Made by a program: the position numbers and the translations under genes | Part shown: piece after piece, positions 32,624 through 42,648 of the stretch | How the letters are laid out: each line of letters starts with the position of its first letter | Numbering within the stretch: position 1 is the stretch's first letter | Source: Phaeosphaeria sp. MPI-PUGE-AT-0046c | Taxonomy: Eukaryota > Ascomycota > Dothideomycetes > Pleosporales > Phaeosphaeriaceae | Direction of reading: 5' to 3' | Assembly (NCBI GenBank): GCA_020747045.1 | Contig: JAGTJN010000002.1 | Coordinates: forward strand, 868,001 to 932,000 | Length of the DNA: 64,000 nt | The notes under the pieces: model-generated | The model's database searches: none | Told to the model about the DNA's origin: nothing | Seen by the model: the letters and a program-made list of their open reading frames with translations, nothing else

Positions 32624-35600
32624 ATGTCTGGTGCAGGTCGGCCTCCATATCCGCCGCGGGTCAATACCAATGCCCATAGTAGAGTTGCTAGCAGCGCCAG
32701 CCCTCAGGCCAGGTATGTAAAGAATACATGATTGCAATTGCCCAACACACCTTGTTGCTCGCCACTGCTAGTCCGGAATAGAGCATGTGCGCTACATTAC
32801 ATAGCATAATATACACGAGATTACATGGATCCACTTCACGGCCTCTGCGTACTAACTAACATATATGGACGCAGTTCCTCGGGCACACGACACCCGGTTC
32901 CTCCCCCACCAGCCCAAGAAGGCATGAGTTCCCGCAAGAGAGCACTTGAATCTCGTTCTCGCGGTAACAGTCCACCATACAAGCGCCCACAGTTCACCGA
33001 CCAGGCGTCCTCGAGGCAGCATAGTGGTTCGCTCGACAAGAGGCCTGCCGACCCAAATGCTGGAGAACCCAGCCGAGATGGCGCTCTACGGCGCAGCTCG
33101 CTACCCGGTCCTTCCCGTGTACAATCACCCAGCGCGGACAGTAGTGCCTCTACTCCAGCTCCCACCGCACCTGTCGTGCCAGGCATGTTACCCACACCTG
33201 CAATAAATCTTGCGTTTTTACGCAGCCTGAAACGAAACAAGGAGGCCCCCTCAAAGACTGCAACGCCGCAAGGAGGACAGGCGGATCTGGCTACGCCACA
33301 GTACCAGAAGCTCGAGAATAAGATCTCCTTGCAGTCAAAGATTATTGAAGAGTTGTCCGGTCAAATTATTAGCCTGAGGCTTCAACTAGATCCAGAGTCA
33401 GCTCAAGTCAACTCAGAGACCCTTGCATCTTTGGAAAACCGAATAGTCGAGCTTGAGAAATCAAAGGATCTACCAAGCAAAGTGGAGCAGCTCCAAACGG
33501 CTACCAAGAGCCACACAGCTGAGCTAGCTACCTTGACAGGACTAAAGACGCCCTTCGAGGAACTGAAGCAGTCTATTGGTGCCATCAAGCAGGACATCAA
33601 CGACAACAAGACGCAGCTGCAACAGAACCAGAATGAGGTTCTCACGCTTATCAAGGACACGAAGAGTCATGCCCAAGGGATCAAACTCTTCGATGACTTC
33701 AGAAAATCGCAGGAGAAGCTCAGTATCTCCTCGAGGTTGAATACTTTTTCCCGTGAGATTTCAGATTTCAAGAAGGAACAAGCTGAAATCAATATTGCTC
33801 CGAGGCTAAAGAATTTATCCGATGACCTTGCGGATGTCAGAAGCAACGAACGCAAGACTTATGATAAGACATGCGACATTGCGCACTCATTACGCAGGCA
33901 CATTGGCCTGGAAGAGGAGGATTTCGAAGACTTCGAGCACGAAACTCTGGTTGAACGAATAGATAGGCAGTCGGCCGCCTTGAAGAGACTCGAGAAAATT
34001 CAAAGTGAACGACTGAATTCATCTAGCGATCAGGAGAAGCTCTTGGCCAACGTTGAAGGGCTCAAAAAGCTTCAAGGCGAACAGTCAGCCTTATCTCAAA
34101 AACAAGGCAAACTCACAGCTGCACTTGCAGTGCTTGAGAAGGTTCAAGGTGAACACACCAAAACATTGGAGAAGCAGGAGAAAATAACGCCTGTCGTTGG
34201 GAAAATCCAGGAATGCCAGAGCGACCTGTTCAACAGTCATGAGAAGCTTTCGCTTAGACAAGAGACACAGGAAACCCGAATAATGGCGCTCGAGAACCAA
34301 GATCAGCCCGTATCTCTGCAGATGCACGAGGCACATACAGCCCAGCTGAAAGAATTTCACGATAGTGTTCAAACGTCCACAGCTAAGATGGTCCATCTTG
34401 AGCAGCAGCTTACCCTCATTCATGAACAAGCTTCCGCATTGCAAATCGAAAAGGTCAACGATGATGTCCAAGCCTTGGTGCCTAGGTTAGCTCATCTCGA
34501 ACAGCAATTCGAGAAGCATGATGCCCAGGCTTCTGCATTACAAGTCAAGCAGGTCAACGATGGACTCCAAGCCTTGGTGCCGAGGATAGCTCATCTTGAG
34601 CAGCAATCTCAGAAGAATGACGGGCTTCCCGAGGAAATCACGAACTTGACAACTCAGATTGGACAACTGGAACAACGAACTGAAGGCCTCGGGCATCAAA
34701 TGAAAAGCCTCAATACCATCATACCTCAAGCGTATCAGACTGATGCTGGTGTCATAACAAAATTCCAGACGCAGATGACTGGAGTGACTGCGGAAATGGA
34801 AAAGCTTAAAAAGGACCTCCAGGGTCTTTCAGATGAAGCTGATCAAGATCGGACAGACTTATTACCGATGCTGAGGGAAGTTATGCAACCTCTGAAGGAT
34901 CATTTCATGGACCAGCTTCGAGAGGTCAACGTGAAGGTCGACAAATGTGTTGAAAAAGGGGATACGCTTGAACTACAGCAACCACCTGGACACCCAGTGC
35001 CTGATCTCGCGCCGCTTGAAGAGGCTACGAAGCATTTCAAAGCACAACTCGTTCAATTGCAGACTGCAAGGACGGATGAGGCTACTCTTCGCGAACAAGA
35101 GATGCTGGACATTAGGAACCAGCTGGCGGAGAAGGCACCAACAGTGGTTGTGGACGACGGGCTCAACAATCTACGAGGATTCCTTCAAGGGTTGCAAGAT
35201 CAGTACAACAACATCACCACAGATTATTTACACGGGAAGATGGTCCACTGGTTCATGGAAACATATCCGTCGGACACCGCTCAAGCGCTGTCACAGCTCG
35301 CGTCACTCCAGCACGATATACAGATCTTGCAAAGCACGTTCAAAGACACAACATGGCTTCAGTCTAAGATGCAGGATCTCCACTTGCTGTTAGAGATGGC
35401 TCCTCAACTCTCGGCGCTAGTGCAAAACGCAGCAAGATTGGATACTGCGATCAGGAGTGCAAATGAGGCCAAAGCCAAAGTTGATTCGATCGAGCATGTC
35501 TTGGGCAAGGATGGCGTAAATATTCAGGTCTTGCAAGACGTACAGATCATGTACCCCGACCTGTTTCGCGCTATCGGACAATTGCAAAGCGCGATCCTTA

Positions 35601-35776
35601 GCATTTCTCAGAGTCTGCCCTTGACCTCTGAGGGCAGTCAGGCGGTGGAATTTGTCTTCCCGGTCGACTTCCGTGAGCCTGCACAACAGCAAGCAGAGCC
35701 AAGCAGTGTTAGGTCACTCTCTAGTGCTCGCCGTGTACTGAACCACGCGAACAAGGGCAAGGCGAGGCAGCAGTAG
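32624..35776 (+). CDS. Large coiled-coil protein
   Basis: Two exons (32624-32712 and 32875-35776) give 996 aa. The 162-nt intron has a GTATGT donor and a CTAAC branch and joins QAR to SSSGTRHP in phase. An ATG at 32825 inside the intron gives only a shorter, less natural start. Residues 1-150 are disordered Ser/Pro-rich with basic RKRALESRSR and YKRPQ patches. Residues about 170-900 are almost continuous heptad-type coiled coil rich in Gln, Glu, Leu and Lys. An internal duplication of 33 residues lies near 34430-34620 (units beginning ASALQ). No catalytic domain is visible. Size and shape suit a scaffold, tether or cytoskeleton-linked protein, but no family was recognised. Confidence 0.85.
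34430..34627 (+). repeat. Two-copy 99-bp coding repeat in coiled-coil gene
   Basis: Units starting at 34430 and 34529 encode near-identical ASALQ...VND...QALVPR...AHLEQQ segments of 33 residues. An older, more diverged copy of the AHLEQQ-like motif precedes them. This is a local tandem duplication that lengthens the coiled coil by a non-heptad-multiple step. Confidence 0.7.
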
Positions 35777-36441
35777 CACAGTCGACTGTGACCCTGTGCT
35801 TTGCAACCCCCAGCAAGCTTTGAGCTCATACAAAGCGAGCCACAGGAGGGGAACATCACAAGCTGCATGCATTTATTCTCTTCTTTCATACGATATTTGT
35901 TTTCCACTGGGAATTTTTTGGACACACGATGGCGTTTGGAAGCATAACTACGGTTGCATACGATACCCCCTCCGTCATTATTAGCATCGAGTGGTGCCTT
36001 GGTATCTTGATATATCCCCCCCCCCTGATATTGTATGTCTGGTCTCTCCTCCCTAGTTTCCGATCAGCTCGACATTTTTATTGAAGTCGGCAATTGTGGT
36101 CACGAAGAACCTTGGTAGCATGAAGCACCATTCTGTATCAGTATCAAGCATGTAAATGTTACTATACAAAGTCTTATCGGATATGTGCGTGGATCTGCGT
36201 GAGCCGTGGATTTCAGGACGTGAAATTCTAAGCAGTATGTTCGCTGCCCTCTTACTGACCAGGAGAATTCTCATCACCACATACTAGTTTCCTGTTCTTC
36301 CTCGGCGTTAACCGCAAACCACGCTACCTATCTCCGCCCAAACTTTCGCGTCCAACCAACCAACGCCCTCGCGTCGTCCATCCATTTCCCCATCGCAAAG
36401 CACTCACAACCCTCACCCAGTGCCACGGCACAATCCTCACA
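35777..36441. other. Intergenic, nothing identified
   Basis: 665 bp between the coiled-coil gene and POP8. It includes a run of 11 C residues near 36018. No coding frame supported. Confidence 0.45.
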
Positions 36442-36879
36442 ATGGTACCACTCCCAGCCGACTCTGCGCCCGAACCTTCCCCACCATCGCTCCCACCGTC
36501 CTCCAAACCGCACAAGCGCAAACACTCCTCCAGCGCCAAAACCACCCCACAACATATAATCCACACAGCAACCTTTCGACGCCCGCTCTTCACAACTCTG
36601 CACATTCAGCTTCTCTCCCCTTCCTCAATAACTCCAACCACACTCGACTCCCTCCGCGTTTCGTCGCTCCTCACAAGCGCATTGACGTCGTATCTCGGCA
36701 CTACGGGCGCCGCGATCCCGATCGATATACTGCGCGTTGAGGGTGCTGATGCATGGATACGGGTGCCGAGGGGGGATGTGAGGGGGTTTAGGGCGGGGTT
36801 AGGAGGGTGGGTTGGGAAGGGGAATGTAGGGTGGAGAGTTGTGGATGCGGAGGGGGGATGGGAGGGGCTAGGGGGGTGA
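36442..36879 (+). CDS. POP8: RNase P/MRP subunit POP8-like
   Basis: Single exon, 145 aa. After a short disordered Pro/Ser-rich leader with KPHKRKHSS, the domain begins TATFRRPLFTTLHIQLL. It continues with TTLDSLRVSSLLTSALTSYLG, the conserved GAAIPIDILRVEG and DAWIRVPRGD, and ends in a Gly/Trp-rich tail. This order matches the Pop8-like family, a small alpha/beta subunit of nuclear RNase P and RNase MRP that pairs with Pop6/Pop7-type partners in tRNA 5' processing and rRNA maturation. The family is short and diverse, so the name is by pattern only. The 3' end is extremely G-rich (GGGGGG runs). Confidence 0.8.
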   Translation: MVPLPADSAPEPSPPSLPPSSKPHKRKHSSSAKTTPQHIIHTATFRRPLFTTLHIQLLSPSSITPTTLDSLRVSSLLTSALTSYLGTTGAAIPIDILRVEGADAWIRVPRGDVRGFRAGLGGWVGKGNVGWRVVDAEGGWEGLGG

Positions 36880-37397
36880 AGGAGGGGGGGTCAGAGTGAG
36901 AATACTGGATATTGTCTGATTGAAGTGTACGGCGTCATGGAAGGATGAGCGCCGCGACGCACATAAAAAGAAGTCGAGCGAAAGTGTAGTGTGTGGGGAT
37001 TCATGGTTGCTGAAGAGGCTGGAGCAACGAGCTCCTAGAAGGAAAGAGGTTGGTGGTCGACTGTGAAGGATTCGAAGTCGAGGCGAGGAAAAGTCGAACA
37101 GTTTCTTTGCAACGCTCACTGCGCGTTGACAAGCGATACCACGAAATCGCGTTGCATCAGCAGGCCAGGACACTAAAGCCATGGTCATAAAAGTTCAAGA
37201 AATCTACACATGTGCAACCAAGACCGCAGAATCGGTCTATCCTAGCCTCTTGGATTCTCAAAACACCTCCGGGGAAAGTGAACCAGACATGGGGATTACT
37301 CCATCACAATGCTCAGCCAGGTAAAACAATCTTTTTGCCAATCGATGACACATCCCCATCACGGCCGTTCAGAGTCTCCTTGGTTACACTTTCATGC
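36880..37397. other. Convergent intergenic region
   Basis: POP8 and the WW-domain gene converge here. A minus-strand 106-codon frame (36868-37188) overlaps the POP8 end and has no motif. Confidence 0.45.
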
Positions 37398-38939
37398 TCA
37401 ACGCCACTGAGGGGGAGGCGCACCGCTCTGGCCTCCATGGCTACCATAACCTGCACCCGGTTGTCCATAGCCGCCGCCGCCCTGCTGAGGAGGAGGGGGA
37501 TACTGTTGCCCACCGTAGCCGCCTTGGTTGCCTCCTGGATGTCCGCCACCGTACTAAAAGTATGTTAGAAAGCAATTTCGCATGAAAACATCGCGATACA
37601 CATACCTGGTTGTGCTGGTGATTGTCGTAATTGCCGGGACCGCCATGGAAACCTTGTGCTGGGCCGCCATAGCCTGCTTGTTGTCCATAGCCTCCAGGAG
37701 GGCCACCGCTGTAGTTTTGTCCGCTCTGCCCGCTCTGTCCACCAAAGCCGGCCTGAGAACCGTAGCCACCAGGTTGTTGTTGTTGCGGTGGTCCTCCGTG
37801 TTGCGATTGGCCGTAGCCCTGATGTTGTTGTCCACCACCATATTGCCCGGGAGGGGGCGAGGAGTAGCTGTTGTGACCTTGCTGCTGTCCATGCTGGGCA
37901 TGTTGTCCAGACTGGCCTCCTGGCTGGTAGGATGTGGGAGGTGCGGTTCCGGTGTAGGTCCCGCTCGATCCTGAAGACGCGTTGTGGCTGTATCCGTAGT
38001 CGCTGGAGGGCTTGTTGTGCTGTTTGAATTAGTCAGAGGTTCATGACCAGAACAAGTTCACAAGCACTCACGGATGATCCACCTCCCATGACACTCCCGA
38101 GCAGCCCTCCTAGACCGCCACCAGATGAGCCATGTCCCGAGCTGCCGCCCTGCTGATGTTGTCCAGAAGAGCTGCCATGGTTCTGCTTTCCACCTCCCAG
38201 CAATGAGCCGGCAAGTTGGCCCACAAGGTTACCTGAGCCACCGCTGTGTCCGCCACTGCTGCTGCCACCGTGGCTCTGCTTTCCACCGCCAAGTAACGAA
38301 CCGGCGAGCTGGCCGACAAGATTTCCCGAACCGCCACCGTGGCCGCTACTCTGCTTGTTGTTGCCCATGAGAGCATTCATGGCAAAGCCCTGCGCATGAT
38401 GTTAGCCCAATCCCGCCCTGTTGCTGCCCAATCGTTTCGTACCCCCAGTCCACCAGCCCGGTCCGTCGACTCTCCATGGCCGCCCATTCCTCGTGTGCCG
38501 TCGCCAGCGTCTGGGCCCTGTGTGCCGTCGGGCTTGTTATATGGGTTTGTCGACTGCGCAGGTGTGCTATGACTCGAGCCGCCGCCAATGGGGGCTTCGC
38601 TGGTGGGCAAATCCCACTGCGAGACGCCAGTGCTGATCTGTACATCTATCGCGACGTGTTAGCGGGCCCCGTGCTATGCCTCCAGTACGGTATGGAGGAA
38701 AGACAAGGCGGCATACAGTAGTATTTGCGAGACCTATGCACGCGTTAGCCGTGTCGCGGGGTATGTGTATGGTATAGGATGCTATGGCGGGGCAGGAGTC
38801 TGCCACGGGCAACACCCCAGGGGAAGACGCACCCGTTATCCCATTGTGCTATCCAGCCAGCAGGCAGCTTTGGCAGTGTTGGGTCGGTTGGGCCAGAGTC
38901 TGGCGATACTGGCGGCTGGGGCGGAGTGGGCGCAGCCAT
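37398..38939 (-). CDS. WW-domain, Gly/Gln-rich low-complexity protein
   Basis: Six exons: 38939-38833, 38733-38717, 38645-38443, 38389-38072, 38019-37606 and 37553-37398. All phases agree, giving 404 aa. Exons 1-3 together make one WW domain near residues 26-54: LPAGWIAQWD, then KYYYVQ and SQWDLP, with both signature Trp. A 17-nt micro-exon sits inside it. The remainder is low-complexity: two GNLVGQLAGSLLGGGKQ repeats in exon 4, then a long Gly/Gln/Tyr prion-like tail. WW domains bind Pro-rich ligands; the tail suggests phase separation or RNA-granule behaviour (inference). Unspliced frames show only fragments of this protein. Confidence 0.85.
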
Positions 38940-39578
38940 GATGAAGACGCGACGGAATCAGCGACCGCGGGGTAGAGAAAATACAAGAGCCGTGTCGTCG
39001 AGTGTTCGTAGAAGGGGCGCAAAGCAAGAAATACGGGGGTGAAGAGACTCGCGATATGCAGCAAGCGCTTATATGGCAGAAGTCGATGGGCAGCGCTTTG
39101 AGCGAAGGGTAGTCTTGCTTAGCCGTCTCTAACGTTAAGTGGGTACATGGCGACGTCAGGCTGTGTGGCGGTGCGCGCTCTGCCACATTTGCAGCGCTTC
39201 ATGGCCGTTTATCGCCATAGTCTCAGCTGCCTTTGACATTCGCGCTACCCTCAAGAAGACGTAGATGCGTAATAAGCACCGGGGTAATCTGTGAGAGTAT
39301 GATGTCTTACTAGGGCCTCAAAAGATACCCTAATCCTATGATTGTGATTACCTGATCTGCTCCCACAGGGATTGCAGCCCAATACTCAGCAGGCGTGCCT
39401 GATTGATACACCAATAGTTATACACACGTGTTATACAGCTCATGGTAGACGCCGACCCAATGCAGATACTCCTGTGAGCCCCAGACCAATACAGAAAAAA
39501 ACACCGTGCCTATACTCCACAATAAAATTGTCAAGAAATCCATCCTCATGGCTCACGTAAATATCGTGAGAAATCTTG
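38940..39578. other. Intergenic, nothing identified
   Basis: About 640 bp between the WW-gene start and the F-box/LRR stop, both on the minus strand. No coding frame supported. Confidence 0.45.
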
Positions 39579-41813
39579 TTACCAGGCATACCCACCTCCA
39601 TCGTCATTCTGCTCATCGTTGTCCATTCCAGTCCATTCGTCATCACCGCTCGGCTCAGTGTCGAGGAAATCGGCTTCGCCAAATATCTCCTCGCGTGGAC
39701 GGAAGTTGTCAATGCGGAACAGAACCGTATGGCAGCGACCTTGCACAAAGGCAACTTCTTCTTCACTCGAATCTTCCTTTTGAGATTTGGCATCGTCACC
39801 AGATGCCTCATCGTAGCTGGCAGCGGCTTTCGATCGGGAGCGTAGTCGTGTCGAACCCCACTTCTCATCCTGCCCATGTCTCCGGGGCGGTATAAGAGGC
39901 GCATCGCTGTCGCTATCGTCAAGCTTCATCTCTGCAACCTCGGGGACGCCCTCAATGAGCGAGTCGTTCTTATCAAACTCTGTCTTAGGTTCACCATGAC
40001 CGACCTTCCATTCCCTGAAAGCCTTGAAGGAGGCCAAGTGAGCACTGGGAGGCGTCCATTTGCGTGCGAACACCTTTTGGAAAAGGTCAGTCCACTTCCT
40101 TCGATACTCTGCTCGCTGTCTCCAGTCTGTGTCTACCATCGCAATGATGGTAAGCTCCCGAAGCCATGGCAGCTCATCAGCAGCATCTATCAAGGAGCTG
40201 AAGAAGTTGGTAGCTGCCGTTGAGTTCCAGTTCCTTAGATACTCCATGTCGATAACGCGAAGGGTGCTCGGCCACGTTGGTCTCTCACTTTCACCCAACA
40301 ATGTCTCGTAAAGAGGTTCATTATCGGATGACATTGCGAGGGAGCTATAGTAGGTTGTGTCCATGCGTAAAATTTCGAGCCTTGGACAGGACCTCTTCAA
40401 ATCTACCAAGAATGAAAGGTCCAGAGATTGATTGTGATTGAGAGTGAGGTCCTCCATATGGGCGCCGTGAGTTGCTAGGAATGCTTGAAGGGCATCTGAA
40501 AGGAGTTCGCCACAGTTGATGATGCTCAGACTTACCAAATTCGCGGGCAGAAGGGGAAGAAGGTGACCGCTGACAATACCACAAGTCTCAAATGACAGAG
40601 ATCGGAGATGGAGCAGAGGAGCCAAGGCAGATGCCATAAGCTCTTCGTTAGTTGGTGGGAGGTGAAGGTCGTCTTCCTGGACGGTGTCTTGCGCCTCAGC
40701 AGGATGAAACTTGGTGAGAGTGAGCTCGCGCAGAGACTGAAAGGCCGCATCGCTGTGAATGCTCTTCATCCACAAGGGCCCCTGATCACAGAATGTACTG
40801 TTCCACCGCCAGCTCCGAAGACGTGCTTCACTCTGGCGCAAGGTCTCAAACAGCTCTGGAGGATACACCCACCGACGGATCCGCCGGATGCGCGCGCGGA
40901 AAGGAGGTCTATCAAAGGGATCAAAAATATCGAGCTCACGTAGAGTACTGAGGGACTTGATCAGAGCCACAAGATCTGTAATGCTGTGAGAAGGATCCGT
41001 GAGCGCAGACATCTGAGTAACATCCAGTTCCAACCGCTTCACCATGACACGTGGATCCTCACGAGCCTGTTCTGGTGGCGAGATGAGATGGTATACAAGA
41101 TCTTTTCGCTTTTGCTTGATAGCGAATACAGGAGGATTTCGGTAGAGTGCCGTCAAAGCTGGCTTCGTAAATGCTGTGCACATCTGCGCTGTCTGCACGA
41201 GCCAGGCGATGGAGGCCATGGGCCTCATGTTCTCGTCCCGAAGAGGATGCGAGGCATATACAAAGATCTGTAGGAGGACGTGATAAGGCAAGGATGACCA
41301 CAGTGGCTTGTTGCCGTCTGTCGGAATTGAGGTGACAACTTGGACATTCTTCGACGGGTCATGAGCCTTCAGAGGCGCTCCAAGCGCACGCTTCCGAGGC
41401 GACTTGCCCTTGGAGTTAGCCTTGTTCTGCGCTTTATGGGGCCGAGAGTTTAAAAACTGCGAGGATGTCTTGGGTCTGATGGCTCGTGGCGGAGGCTCAT
41501 CGTCCGATGCTTCGAATTCGGCGTCCGGATCTCCCTCATCGTCCTCATCATCTGTGCTGACATCCTTGTAAGAGACCTTGGGCCGCTCGCGACGGCGTGG
41601 TGCACGCGGTCGGGTATGTGGACGTTTCTCAGGGAGTGGTGACGCTGATCGAGCAGACGGCTCGCGGTGCCTGGTGGAACGTCGTGAAGGAACAACGCGT
41701 CTTGAATGCACGTGCTCTTCCTGTCCAGACCCGTCGGACACCTGCATATCCTCATCGCTACTGGGCTCCCTATACGAGACAGCGCCCCGTTTGCGCTTGA
41801 ACGTGATCGCCAT
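39579..41813 (-). CDS. F-box / leucine-rich repeat protein
   Basis: Single exon, 744 aa, ATG at 41813. Residues 1-165 are disordered and basic with acidic patches (STDDEDDEGDPDAEFEASDDE). The F-box-like motif is at about 171-215 (LWSSLPYHVLLQIFVYAS, then LVQTAQMCTAFTKPALTALYRNP). Leucine-rich repeats follow (LRELDIF, LRELTLTKFHP, LRSLSFETCGIVSGHLL, MEDLTLNHNQ, LEILRMD). The C-terminal 130 residues are acidic and disordered. Predicted to be an SCF substrate receptor with a nuclear-looking basic leader. The substrate is unknown. It is divergent from SUZ12 across about 835 bp. Confidence 0.85.
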   Translation of the reverse strand: MAITFKRKRGAVSYREPSSDEDMQVSDGSGQEEHVHSRRVVPSRRSTRHREPSARSASPLPEKRPHTRPRAPRRRERPKVSYKDVSTDDEDDEGDPDAEFEASDDEPPPRAIRPKTSSQFLNSRPHKAQNKANSKGKSPRKRALGAPLKAHDPSKNVQVVTSIPTDGNKPLWSSLPYHVLLQIFVYASHPLRDENMRPMASIAWLVQTAQMCTAFTKPALTALYRNPPVFAIKQKRKDLVYHLISPPEQAREDPRVMVKRLELDVTQMSALTDPSHSITDLVALIKSLSTLRELDIFDPFDRPPFRARIRRIRRWVYPPELFETLRQSEARLRSWRWNSTFCDQGPLWMKSIHSDAAFQSLRELTLTKFHPAEAQDTVQEDDLHLPPTNEELMASALAPLLHLRSLSFETCGIVSGHLLPLLPANLVSLSIINCGELLSDALQAFLATHGAHMEDLTLNHNQSLDLSFLVDLKRSCPRLEILRMDTTYYSSLAMSSDNEPLYETLLGESERPTWPSTLRVIDMEYLRNWNSTAATNFFSSLIDAADELPWLRELTIIAMVDTDWRQRAEYRRKWTDLFQKVFARKWTPPSAHLASFKAFREWKVGHGEPKTEFDKNDSLIEGVPEVAEMKLDDSDSDAPLIPPRRHGQDEKWGSTRLRSRSKAAASYDEASGDDAKSQKEDSSEEEVAFVQGRCHTVLFRIDNFRPREEIFGEADFLDTEPSGDDEWTGMDNDEQNDDGGGYAW

Positions 41814-42648
41814 GGTTGCACAGCAGCTGGCGGGATGCCACGTGAAAGCAGTGAGTAAACCAGGAAGTGAGGCGCGGACCTCTAGGCAAGCATGTCAAGT
41901 CCGCTGAATGAGATCATGTCTGTTTATTGAGCAGATGAGAATGCGCCGTTCGCGGTTCCGACGTGAAGTGGAAGTAAAGTCTAGAATGCGGACTTCCGAA
42001 CTGCAGGCGAACCGATCAATCATTGCCTATGACGCTCCGCTGTTTTTAGCGTAGAGCTTGGACCCACACATGCACCCTTTCGACGCCCTATCACGTGCGC
42101 CTTCTCGCGATACACCGCATCCTCATCTAGCTTCTCCGATGGTTGTGTGGGGCACTCCGCGGCAGAGGAATACGATGTGGCTGTGAATGCCACATCTTCT
42201 TATTCGCGCTGTTTGCTTTGTGTCGTCGTGTCGCGTTGCGCCTTCCTCCTCCGTCCCCCAAGCGCGACCGGAAAACAACAAACAAGCTCTCCCGGAAGAC
42301 ATACACCTTGACTCTGTGCCAACTGGATTCTCAAACCACGAGAGAGGATAAAACCCTGCGGAATCACTCAACGATCCTGTACTAGTCTTCAAAAACATCA
42401 CAAATACTACCCTCACCTTATTCTGGCCAATACATGCACTACGGACGGCAGACATACAGTTCCCCAGAGCCACTCGCACTCGTTAATGCGCGCATAAAGC
42501 GCGTATACATCTTGGATCACACCGTCATAGACCAGGCAGCAATTGGGAGCAAACCCGTGGTCCTGAGCTGCTGTAGCATGCCTCCAAGAACGTGAGGGTG
42601 TTTGTGTGTGCCATCTATCAACACACCTGAGAGTATTCACTGGAATAT
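41814..42648. promoter_or_regulatory. Divergent intergenic region (F-box gene / SUZ12)
   Basis: About 835 bp between two divergent ATGs, expected to hold both promoters. CCTATCACGTG near 42088 contains a CACGTG E-box core. No coding frame supported. Confidence 0.4.
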
